IMG/VR virus record: IMGVR_UViG_3300025310_000024
Span: 1-21,203 of that record
Length of the DNA: 21,203 nt
Origin: a virus
Reading direction: 5' to 3' (one strand)
A program made the position numbers and the translations under genes. A model generated the notes under the pieces. The model was not told the DNA's origin and made no database searches. It saw only the letters and a program-made list of their open reading frames with translations. This document shows, piece after piece, positions 9,901 to 15,050 of the stretch (position 1 is its first letter; every line of letters begins with the position of its first letter).

Positions 9901-10246
9901 TGGCGATCTCGAACAACTCACGCACGTGCGCGCGGGCCTTGTCCGCATCGCCCATCAACGTGGTGAACTGAAGGGTGGTCGTCTCGAGAGTCGCGTTCAT
10001 CCCGAAGACGGCATCCTTCGCAAACGAAAACGCAGCGCCGACGCCGCGCATGATGGTCTGCGCGGATACAAAGCCGGCGACGGTGCCGGCAGCGGTCGAG
10101 AGAGCATTCCCCAGGAGGCTCGTGCTCTGCGCAGTCCTCTTGGTGTTCCCCTCGATCTCAGAGAGGAACTGGTTGATTTGCTTTTGAGCGTCGCCGAGTA
10201 GCGCCTTTGCGCGTATCTCGAATTCGACGTTGTTGCCGGCGCCCAT
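6962..10246 (-). CDS. Tape measure protein
   Basis: The 1094-residue protein is the largest in the window and has the tape measure profile. Residues 1-50 are a charged helix (RAKALLGDAQKQINQFLSEI). There are hydrophobic stretches at about 48-82 (TAAGTVAGFVSAQTIMRGVG), 325-345 (LRTGVIGIAAIILETIT) and 714-740 (MFAGPVGAALGSLLGPAAAK). Long charged coiled-coil segments lie between them. Residues around 85-230 (TTTLQFTTLMGD, FETGPIIEASRMMETFGG) match the common tape-measure N-domain. A Gly/Ser-rich linker lies near 911-920, and the C-terminal segment is a probable tip-binding domain. At about 0.15 nm per residue this predicts a tail of roughly 150-165 nm. The ATG abuts the chaperone stop (TAGATG). 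The long open frame opposite is a composition artefact. Confidence 0.95.
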   Translation of the reverse strand: MGAGNNVEFEIRAKALLGDAQKQINQFLSEIEGNTKRTAQSTSLLGNALSTAAGTVAGFVSAQTIMRGVGAAFSFAKDAVFGMNATLETTTLQFTTLMGDADKARAHVRELFEIAKKTPFETGPIIEASRMMETFGGAALNTKQNIILLGDASAATGAPIDQLGFWVGRMYAMLQGGKPFGEAAMRLQELAVLSPRTRDEMEKLQKSGASASQVFKVFQDSLGKFNGAMEQQAGTWQGVVSTFKDTVSILLADTFKPFFEIVRDGLGLINEAMGSEGVQKAMESFKTSVAGAFGNDSQATVRSLAAGLLSFGQTAVTVVQGTYQTFQFLRTGVIGIAAIILETITKVAEGTVKVLEIAAKADPTGTLAKWAQAGRENVAFMRTLTNEFWNARKGAEAAAAGNDAFGKTMSGIHAVLGAASANLRTTKTATEEVATAARGAKPPVDGLGSSFTVADNAAKNFNKNITLLSRDVARGLKTLSDADFLREFGTKLDDARREMEKFGVTGTKVPEAIRQGLERLTKIRIAEWLSENNKEMAKEAARISEEISKQAEEAHKRSVAAMQSNLESWTSATRNAEEERARMTMSAIDFQLFQIQREADEKKAKLDKYGAFYKEAMAAIEQETAQKMAAARQAHNAEIGHMQSATGSYVGFFRDALSGLPGLIQKALTGGGGLAGGIQAMVSGLGADFGQKAITDLFNKFSPQILSGLGMNVSSMIGMFAGPVGAALGSLLGPAAAKIAGWVKDALGKVGGFFKDLFGGPDKAEREGREVAGAFRQGLLDALSPEQMKEVQEAAQGAWKGNEAGAATVIAIRDAYIAMGRSGEEALEIADRLWRAEKQGGDAVRRVIEEIRRVMDQAKAAQQSMTAASVAGFDRIQAEAQETWRVIEVGRDELGQPIIIPVRYDVENAPSPPSGGGGSSGGGSRSESDRIREAEEAHRRGDTSDENREIRQTESRNRVLAYIAAKRDKWQELEAFMRSNPGDWDRAAKIYGAAGGGVYTKPAMRVIAERSPEIVGDANTIVSALAQAMQRVGFGTKAGAGGGVTFNLTTPIATVDTIRQMVYDEIGPIFIDWIEGNKSGGRTRMQLALGIATR

Positions 10247-11082
10247 CTACCCTTGCCTCTTCTCCCGCTGCCGCTTCAGCGCCTCTCGCTTCCGCCGCTT
10301 CTCGATGTCCGTCACCAGTTCCTGGTGCAACGTGGCGACGTAATCAAGTCCGTTCATCAACCAGGCGTCTTGTTCGGCCACACCTCCGGCCGCCGGCAGC
10401 GCTACTCGCCGCCAAACGGCCGCGCCTTGTGGTGTGAATTCGAGGTCGTAGCAGTGGACAAACCACCGCATCACGTCCTCAACGTCCCTATCCCTGAGCG
10501 ATAGGACAGGGCAGACCGTCGTCTCTACACGTTCATCTCGCCAGACGGCCTCTCCGTCGAAACTGCCCCCAGGTCGACAGCCTCGGTCGGCGCAAAGGTT
10601 TCGCTCTTTGCACTTCCCGCAATCGGCTCCGGTGTCGGCCCAGGAAGTTCCGGGCGTAGCTCGTCGGAGGTAGTCGCTGAACCGGACAGCGACCGCAACT
10701 TTTTTCGCACCTCCTCACCGAACCGGTTGTGCGACCAGATCTGGTTCATCACGTCGATTTTCACGTCCAGTTGTCCGGCCGCCAGATCGTGGAATGCCTC
10801 ACCGGTTGTCACCGGTGTGCCTTCGTCATCGATCTCGCCTTGAGGCACGCGCACGTATTTCGTGAACGACGCCTGCAGCCACGCGAGCATGTCGTTCTTC
10901 CGCTTTTCGATTTCCTCGGCTGGCGCCTCGAAGCCACCCGGCATCGGCCGGGCGTAGGTGAAGTATTCGGATTCGAATGCGAGAAATTCGCCGAGCGTCT
11001 GTCGCTTCACTTCGATGTTCACCGACTCGCCTTCAAACAGGACAACAGCCGGCAGCCATCGTTTGACCAGGACTTTGGCCAT
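10247..11082 (-). CDS. Tail assembly chaperone, -1 frameshift (gpGT-like) form
   Basis: Slipping back one base at A AAA AAG (10699-10705) leads into a frame that I traced without a stop to TAG 10247, giving a 278-residue fusion: 128 common residues plus 150 unique ones. The unique part starts VAVAVRFSDYLRR, has a cysteine cluster C155, C158, C164, C169 and later C191-P, then a helical domain with RWFVHCYDLEF, GGVAEQDAWLMNGLDYVATL, and a very basic end. The last 76 codons from GTG 10474 could look like a separate gene, but that GTG has no convincing separate role once the shift is recognised. In lambda the shifted form recruits the tube protein to the tape measure. The stop abuts the tape measure ATG. 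Confidence 0.85.
10525..11082 (-). CDS. Tail assembly chaperone, short (unshifted) form
   Basis: The 185-residue product is the equivalent of lambda gpG, which coats the tape measure during tail assembly. Residues 1-128 form the folded part, with strands MAKVLVKRWLPAVVLFEG and VNIEVKRQTLGEFLAFESEY, then helices EEIEKRKNDMLAWLQASFTK and LDVKIDVMNQIWSHNRFGEE. After the slippery site at residues 126-128 the unshifted frame continues into a Ser/Pro/Glu-rich tail of 57 residues that looks disordered. Location immediately before the tape measure gene, plus the frameshift signal, is the family hallmark. Sequence identity between such chaperones is low, so context carries much of the call. Confidence 0.8.
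   Translation of the reverse strand: MAKVLVKRWLPAVVLFEGESVNIEVKRQTLGEFLAFESEYFTYARPMPGGFEAPAEEIEKRKNDMLAWLQASFTKYVRVPQGEIDDEGTPVTTGEAFHDLAAGQLDVKIDVMNQIWSHNRFGEEVRKKLRSLSGSATTSDELRPELPGPTPEPIAGSAKSETFAPTEAVDLGAVSTERPSGEMNV
10673..10705 (-). promoter_or_regulatory. Programmed -1 ribosomal frameshift signal
   Basis: The slippery heptamer A AAA AAG (10705 to 10699) is in the correct register with the upstream gene: AAG is codon 128. A 5-base spacer TTGCG follows, then GTCGCTG (10693-10687), a 7-base loop, and CAGCGAC (10679-10673), a perfect 7-bp stem. Heptamer, spacing and stem are all within the range known for bacterial -1 sites. A AAA AAG is one of the most slippery sequences in bacteria. 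Confidence 0.9.
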
Positions 11083-11091
11083 ACAAATGGG

Positions 11092-11100
11092 TCCTCCTCC
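11092..11100 (-). promoter_or_regulatory. Unusually strong ribosome-binding site for the chaperone gene
   Basis: GGAGGAGGA lies about 9 bases before the ATG at 11082. It is nearly a double anti-Shine-Dalgarno match and is the strongest such site noticed in the window. It follows the hairpin region, suggesting that this gene is initiated independently and not by coupling to the tail tube gene. Confidence 0.7.
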
Positions 11101-11160
11101 AAGTTGGATGTAGGTGTTGCGTTCCGAACTGTCGAAGGTCCGCCGCTCGCGGGGATCGTT

Positions 11161-11189
11161 CGAACCGCGGCGAAGGTGGCCGCGGTTCG
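11161..11189 (-). other. Strong 11-bp hairpin between tail tube and chaperone genes
   Basis: CGAACCGCGGC and GCCGCGGTTCG pair perfectly over 11 bp with a 7-base loop. It is the strongest structure in the gap between tail tube and chaperone. Sequence after it on the minus strand (AACGATCCCC) lacks a U-run. A role in lowering expression from the abundant tube protein to the less abundant chaperone and tape measure is plausible but not shown. Confidence 0.45.
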
Positions 11190-11202
11190 TTCGACGGGGC
11201 GA

Positions 11203-11225
11203 CGGTAAAGGATGATGGTTTACCG
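11203..11225 (-). other. Small hairpin after the tail tube gene
   Basis: CGGTAAA and TTTACCG pair over 7 bp around a 9-base loop, starting three bases after the tail tube TAA. It is in the 146-base gap before the chaperone gene. No U-run follows, so it is more likely an mRNA 3'-end stabiliser or pause site than a terminator. Confidence 0.4.
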
Positions 11226-11228
11226 GTC

Positions 11229-12368
11229 TTACGCGATCGCGAGTATCAACTCGTCGTTCTCGCCGTCCGCCGATTCGAGAGCCATCCCCTCGAACGCCCA
11301 GCGGACTTCGTCCTCGCCATCGCTCGTCTCTGCGGGCTTGAATTCCACCCTCGGAGCGTAGATGGCGACAATGTTGCCCTCCGTGCGACCGTTCTGCCGA
11401 AGCACCACGAGGTTCGCACCGGTCTCGGTCTGGTCGTAGATCGCAGTCTCGTCCTCGGCGAACGCATCGAGCTTGATCTTGACTTCGCGTCGATCCTTGC
11501 GGAACAACTCGGTCGGCCGATCGGTGCCAGCCTCGCTGTGCCGAACCTCCAGGCCGTTGCTGATCTCGGCGACGAAGTTCGTGTGCTTATAGGCGTTGGC
11601 CCCGACGCGAAGATCACCGACCATCCCGGTCGGTGGGTTGCCTCCCACCTCCGTCGCGGCACCCGGAGTCGCCTGGCCAGGGGTGAGCTGTTCCTTCGCT
11701 GGACCGTTGGCGGTGAAGCGCGCCGCCTCGGTGCCGTCGAATTCCAGGTTCAGGGAATCGATGCCGGTGCCGAGCAGTTCCCGCTTGAACGCCGGATAGG
11801 CGTGCAGGATGTCGAGCGAGATCGCCAAGTCGGTCGTCAGCAGATAGGTGATGCAGCCCTTGACCGCGGCGCCATCGGCAGGGGCTGACGGCAGCGCGGG
11901 CGCCCACGTCACGACGTTGCCAACGACCGACGTCAGAAACCGGACGTGCTTGGTGCCGCCAGCCGTGATCAGGACCGCGTCCTTCTTCGCCAAGCCGGCC
12001 GCCGAGGCGAGCGTCGCGCCGTTCACCGTGCCGGTGCCGACGCTGACAGTCGTCGACAGGGTCACGTTGCGGACCGACCCGAACCCGGCCTTGAGAACCG
12101 GCGAGCATTCCGGCAGCGTGTTGAGCGTGCCGGACGGCCGGATCAGCCCTTCGAGGGTCTTGAGCGACGCGTCGCTGCGCCGATCGAAGCGGTTCACCGG
12201 GCCAGGTGACTCCTTGCGCTCGGGCGACGTCACTCGCGCAAACGGGTCCCATCCGAAATTGACATTGATGTGCCGCATGAAATTCGTCGCCGCAAGCACT
12301 TCGGCAACGCCATAGACGGCCTCCTCCTTGAGGAAGACCTTCCCCCTACGTCCGCTCTGAATCGACAT
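11229..12368 (-). CDS. Tail tube protein
   Basis: This 379-residue protein lies directly upstream of the assembly chaperones and tape measure, where siphophage tube genes are found. The N-terminus, GRRGKVFLKEEAVYGV, then TNFMRHINVNFGWDPF, is typical of large tube proteins that begin with a short arm and strand. The rest is beta-rich, including SLNLEFDGTEAARFTANGPA (about 204-223), REVKIKLDAFAEDETAIYDQ and the C-terminal VRWAFEGMALESADGENDEL. Hexameric rings of such proteins stack to make the tube. The large size suggests an extra inserted domain around residues 105-180, GTGTVNGATLASAAGLAKKD, which resembles an Ig-like or RIFT-type insert. The start has GAGGAG 6 bases upstream. The family is inferred, not matched. 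Confidence 0.75.
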   Translation of the reverse strand: MSIQSGRRGKVFLKEEAVYGVAEVLAATNFMRHINVNFGWDPFARVTSPERKESPGPVNRFDRRSDASLKTLEGLIRPSGTLNTLPECSPVLKAGFGSVRNVTLSTTVSVGTGTVNGATLASAAGLAKKDAVLITAGGTKHVRFLTSVVGNVVTWAPALPSAPADGAAVKGCITYLLTTDLAISLDILHAYPAFKRELLGTGIDSLNLEFDGTEAARFTANGPAKEQLTPGQATPGAATEVGGNPPTGMVGDLRVGANAYKHTNFVAEISNGLEVRHSEAGTDRPTELFRKDRREVKIKLDAFAEDETAIYDQTETGANLVVLRQNGRTEGNIVAIYAPRVEFKPAETSDGEDEVRWAFEGMALESADGENDELILAIA

Positions 12369-12371
12369 GTC

Positions 12372-12593
12372 CTACTCCTCGTCCTGTTCCGGTTCGTCCT
12401 GCGGCGGCACAAACGCCGGCTCGGTCGGCCCGATTTCCTCGTAGTGGCCCTCGTCCACGCACCCGTTTTCGATCAGGAACTTGAGCGTCTTGCCGTCGCC
12501 GAGGTTGTCATCCATGCCGACCACCTTGCCGGCGCCGATCGACACGCCCCAATCCTGTCCCCTGACCTGCAGATCCACCTTGAACTTGAACAT
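12372..12593 (-). CDS. Small acidic protein upstream of the tail tube
   Basis: I do not recognise this 73-residue protein. It begins with short strands MFKFKVDLQVRGQDWGV, has a helix-like GDGKTLKFLIENGCV, and ends in a very acidic, proline-rich tail (PPQDEPEQDEE) that is likely disordered. It sits two bases after the tail-terminator-like gene. Its last codons, GACGAGGAGTAG, provide the Shine-Dalgarno site for the tail tube gene that starts 3 bases later, so the two are probably translated together. A tail-associated role is likely from context only. Confidence 0.7.
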   Translation of the reverse strand: MFKFKVDLQVRGQDWGVSIGAGKVVGMDDNLGDGKTLKFLIENGCVDEGHYEEIGPTEPAFVPPQDEPEQDEE

Positions 12594-12595
12594 CG

Positions 12596-13069
12596 CTATG
12601 GCTCCCCGTATGTGCGATGGAACCGCGCCTCAAACGGCACGACCACCATCACGACGTCGGTTCCAACACCTACAAACGGCGCGGGTGGCATTAGCCGCAG
12701 GTCGTAAAGCAACCCGCCGAGAGTCACGTCAACGGCGTATGCCTTCTCCAGATCCGCCGCCATCTTTTCCCACGCCGCTGCCCGCGCCCGCGGATCCACT
12801 ACGTCTGCGACATCCATGCGGCCGGTAATCGTGCCGCGCATGGTCTCGCGTATCTGCATCGCCGGATGGAAGTCGCGCTGCGACTCCGGTTCCGGCTCGA
12901 TCACGTAGAGCGGCAAATCCACACCCGTCGCGATCATCACGTTGAACGTCGGGTCGAGCGTGACGCTCTTCGGGTTGACCACCGGGAAGTGGTAGCTCGC
13001 TCCAGTAATCCCTCGCGCGACCGTCGCCATCGCATCGAGCACTGCCAGCCGCTTCGGGTCAGCAGGCAT
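12596..13069 (-). CDS. Probable tail terminator (minor tail) protein
   Basis: This 157-residue protein lies between the gp10-like gene and the tail tube gene, where siphophages encode the tail terminator that caps the tube and joins the head. The fold looks right: an N-terminal helix DPKRLAVLDAMATVARGI, a strand region around ATGVDLPLYVIEPEPE (47-62), the repeated RGTITGRMDVADVV strand, a helix AAAWEKMAADLEKAYAV, and a final strand VVMVVVPFEARFHRTYG. In this family the last segment is typically a strand with an aromatic-rich end, as seen here. No diagnostic motif is present, so the call rests on order, size and pattern. Confidence 0.6.
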   Translation of the reverse strand: MPADPKRLAVLDAMATVARGITGASYHFPVVNPKSVTLDPTFNVMIATGVDLPLYVIEPEPESQRDFHPAMQIRETMRGTITGRMDVADVVDPRARAAAWEKMAADLEKAYAVDVTLGGLLYDLRLMPPAPFVGVGTDVVMVVVPFEARFHRTYGEP

Positions 13070-13263
13070 TACCGGAACACCGCCTTGAGCGCCTCGATGA
13101 TCGCGAGCACCACAGGCGTCAGCCAGGTCACATGCAGCGCGGTCTTCTTCACATGAACCGCGCGTTGCCCGAGCAGGCGATCGACCTTGCTTTCAACCCT
13201 GTCGACCTTTGCCTCCAGCCGTCCCATACGGCTCTCAAATTCGCGGGCCGTGATGTATTCCAT
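13069..13263 (-). CDS. Small coiled-coil protein with a C-terminal membrane helix
   Basis: This protein has 64 residues from ATG 13263, preceded by GGGTGA at 4 bases spacing; an extension to 13353 would overlap the upstream gene. Residues 8-33 (FESRMGRLEAKVDRVESKVD onward) form a heptad-like coiled coil. Residues 44-63 (HVTWLTPVVLAIIEALKAVF) form a hydrophobic segment long enough to cross a membrane. This coil-then-helix layout recalls XhlA-type and other small phage membrane proteins, but it sits between head-tail joining genes rather than in a lysis cassette. Its stop overlaps the next start (TAATG). Function unknown; a membrane-associated or small structural role are both possible. Confidence 0.65.
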   Translation of the reverse strand: MEYITAREFESRMGRLEAKVDRVESKVDRLLGQRAVHVKKTALHVTWLTPVVLAIIEALKAVFR

Positions 13264-13267
13264 CTCG

Positions 13268-13873
13268 TCACCCGAAAATGCTCTTGAGAGCCTTGGCGAC
13301 AACCCTGCCAAGTTCCCCGAGCGCCCACGGCCGCCGTTCCTCGATCGATCCACTGATGTATCCGGTCCCCTTGATCGCTACTTGCGGCTTGAGCACGAAC
13401 AGCGGAACCGGCCGGCGATTGCGATTTGCAAACAGCACGTTCTTCCTGAAGAACGCGCCCGTATATCCGAACGCGCGCGGGTTGCTCACCAGTTGGTGCG
13501 CCGTAAACCGCGCCATCCCGCCCTGCGTCTTCGCCTCGCCAATCGGGATCGTCAACTTCGACGCCCGCCGTGGCCGGATAATCCCGCCCACTTCGTGAAT
13601 CCGACCGTGCGGCGCCTTGGTCGAATCCACACCGACGACGACAACCACGTCGCCGTCCCCTACGGCCTGCGCGCGGCTGAACACCGCTCGGCTTAAATTG
13701 CCGGTGCGCCGCTTGAGCACCTGGCCTCCGAGCTTGCTCTTGATGTGCGCTTGGACACCGAGGCCGATGCGCCGCATGCCGTCCAACAGCGATGGCTGGA
13801 GCAGCTGCGGTCCGTGATCAAGCACCGACTTGAGCCGGCTAACGCTGGACTGATCGAGCTTGATATCCAGCAT
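13268..13873 (-). CDS. HK97 gp10-like head-tail/tail completion protein
   Basis: This is a 201-residue protein when started at ATG 13873, which overlaps the connector stop; a longer in-frame extension to 14290 lies entirely inside the connector gene and is rejected. It has RRTGNLSRAVFSR (55-67) and HGRIHEVGGIIRPR (89-102), the arrangement typical of the HK97 gp10 family, whose members act at the head-tail joint or tail end. The C-terminal part is basic, with FFRKNVLFANRNRRPVPLFVLKPQV and a final amphipathic helix. Such genes normally lie between the connector and the tail terminator, exactly as here. Exact position in the virion cannot be told from sequence. Confidence 0.75.
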   Translation of the reverse strand: MLDIKLDQSSVSRLKSVLDHGPQLLQPSLLDGMRRIGLGVQAHIKSKLGGQVLKRRTGNLSRAVFSRAQAVGDGDVVVVVGVDSTKAPHGRIHEVGGIIRPRRASKLTIPIGEAKTQGGMARFTAHQLVSNPRAFGYTGAFFRKNVLFANRNRRPVPLFVLKPQVAIKGTGYISGSIEERRPWALGELGRVVAKALKSIFG

Positions 13874-14457
13874 CAGAGCCTGACCTTCCGATACGCCAGC
13901 ACCGCGTTCAGGATGTCCTTCGGTGGTTCCGGCACGACGACCGTCGATCGGCCACCTTCGGACACCGAACTCACCAGAAGCAGATTGTTCCCCTGCCGCG
14001 TGAACGCGAACTTGACCCAGTCCAGGGCCTCTTGAAACAGCGGCAACGTCGCCGCGTCCTGCGCGCCGAAGCCGGCCGTAAACACCACCTCCGTCGTCAG
14101 CGGCCCCGAGTAAAAAGACCCCACTCCCGACTTGAGGTAAAGAACACCAAGCCGAGCATCCACCTCGTAGTTGGCCGGATCGAGTGCCGTTTCCCACGAA
14201 GAACTGACATCCTGTCGGCGCCGGACACTCGTGATGGCCACCACCGGGTAATCCCGCAAGGCCAGGGAGTCGGCGCCTTTGGCGTCGCACACCTGAGTGA
14301 TGCTGCGGGTGACGAACTTTCGACCGGTCAGCAATTCGATCCGTTCGCTGACACCATCCGCCACGTCGGTGATGACCTGGTCCTTGTCGGTCTGCGTGGC
14401 GCCCAGATATGCCTTCACCCTCGCGAGCGAAAACATCGTGGTGGCTTTGGTCGGCAT
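13873..14457 (-). CDS. Head-tail connector, HK97 gp6-like
   Basis: This 194-residue protein resembles the gp6/gp15 adaptor family that forms a ring beneath the portal. The N-terminal part has the usual SLARVKAYLGAT followed by QVITDVADGVSERIELLTGR (27-46), a helix preceding the conserved LTGR(K/R)F turn. The middle, LRDYPVVAITSVRRR (67-81) then YEVDARLGVLYLKSG (97-111), and the C-terminal helix FQEALDWVKFAFTRQ also match the family layout. It is longer than the shortest members (about 100 residues) because it includes a beta-rich insert. Its stop overlaps the next ATG (TGATG). The start at 14457 was chosen as the first ATG; a second ATG at codon 8 is possible. Confidence 0.75.
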   Translation of the reverse strand: MPTKATTMFSLARVKAYLGATQTDKDQVITDVADGVSERIELLTGRKFVTRSITQVCDAKGADSLALRDYPVVAITSVRRRQDVSSSWETALDPANYEVDARLGVLYLKSGVGSFYSGPLTTEVVFTAGFGAQDAATLPLFQEALDWVKFAFTRQGNNLLLVSSVSEGGRSTVVVPEPPKDILNAVLAYRKVRL

Positions 14458-14477
14458 CTTCGGCGCCCTATGAACGA

Positions 14478-14508
14478 AGGGCCGGCAGGCGATATCGCCG
14501 CCGGCCCT
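14478..14508 (-). terminator. Long GC-rich hairpin after the decoration gene, possible attenuator
   Basis: AGGGCCGGC and GCCGGCCCT form a perfect 9-bp stem, and between them lies the self-complementary GGCGATATCGCC, so the whole element can fold as one long stem of about 15 bp. A further 5-bp pair (TGAAC at 14471-14475 with GTTCA at 14510-14514) extends it. It sits 25 bases after the decoration stop and about 20 bases before the connector start. No U-run follows, so it may be a pausing, mRNA-stabilising or processing element rather than a true terminator. Confidence 0.5.
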
Positions 14509-14533
14509 GGTTCACCCTTCAGTGTTCGGCGAA

Positions 14534-14932
14534 TTACGCCGCGGGGTTGTGACGCGCGAAGCCGCGGATCACGTTCGCGGCATACATTGCGCCCGTGGTT
14601 GCGCCCGCGCCGGTGACAACCGCGCGCACCCAGCGCTTGCTGCCCTTGTAGCCGACCGACTGCGGGGTGCTCGCCGCGAGGTTGGCCAGCGTGCCTTCCT
14701 GATCAGCCGCCGCAACGTCGGTCCAGGTGCCGTCGGTGCCGTTCGTCGAATCGCTCGACTCCTGGAGTTTCGGCGTGTGGGTGCCGTCCGTGATGGTGCC
14801 AACCGAGAAGTCGACCCGAGCGCCCTCGTATCCGGTCAAGTCGACGCCCGCGCCGTTCTGCGCGCCGTTGCCGCGGTTGCCGGCGGGGTTGAGCGACTGC
14901 TTCGTGCTGAAGCGGTTCTTCATGTCCTTCAT
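14534..14932 (-). CDS. Probable head decoration or minor structural protein
   Basis: This 132-residue protein follows the capsid gene after a 118-base gap. The region from VDLTGYEGARVDFSVG through TPKLQESSDS, TWTDVAAADQEGTL and KRWVRAVVTGAG alternates polar and hydrophobic residues like a small beta-sandwich. Proteins of this type are common directly after HK97-type capsid genes and are usually regarded as head decoration proteins or called hypothetical. The N-terminal 25 residues are basic and Asn/Gly-rich and may be flexible. A second ATG at codon 4 is also possible as the start. The structural role is inferred from position and fold style. Confidence 0.6.
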   Translation of the reverse strand: MKDMKNRFSTKQSLNPAGNRGNGAQNGAGVDLTGYEGARVDFSVGTITDGTHTPKLQESSDSTNGTDGTWTDVAAADQEGTLANLAASTPQSVGYKGSKRWVRAVVTGAGATTGAMYAANVIRGFARHNPAA

Positions 14933-15010
14933 CGGTGTCTCGTTTCTCCACCCGCCACATTCAGTCGACGCCGGTTACGGGTATCGCCGGCCGCCGCCCT
15001 CACTACGAGG

Positions 15011-15044
15011 AAGGAAAAGGAAGGGGCGGGCAACCGCCCGCCCC
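15011..15044 (-). terminator. Intrinsic-type terminator after the capsid gene
   Basis: Reading the minus strand, GGGGCGGGC and GCCCGCCCC form a perfect 9-bp GC-only stem with a 4-base GGTT loop, followed by TTCCTTTTCCTT. The stem begins 6 bases after the capsid TAA. The pyrimidine tail is less pure than a classical U-run, so termination may be partial; that would let some transcripts continue into the decoration and tail genes while capsid mRNA accumulates. Confidence 0.7.
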
Positions 15045-15050
15045 GGTGAA

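Noticed and set aside
6899-10201. Plus-strand open frame of 1100 codons opposite the tape measure gene
   Set aside because: It exactly mirrors the tape measure gene, has a low-complexity Arg/Asp/Leu/Val composition, and no plus-strand genes flank it. It is the usual result of high-GC codon use on the opposite strand.
10247-10474. Independent 75-residue gene starting at GTG 10474
   Set aside because: The frame is open upstream to the slippery heptamer at 10699-10705 and continues the chaperone at -1; treating it as a free gene ignores the frameshift signal.
13874-14290. N-terminal extension of the gp10-like protein to 14290
   Set aside because: It lies wholly inside the connector gene and is Gly/Arg-rich, unlike a folded domain; the ATG at 13873 overlaps the connector stop in the usual coupled fashion.
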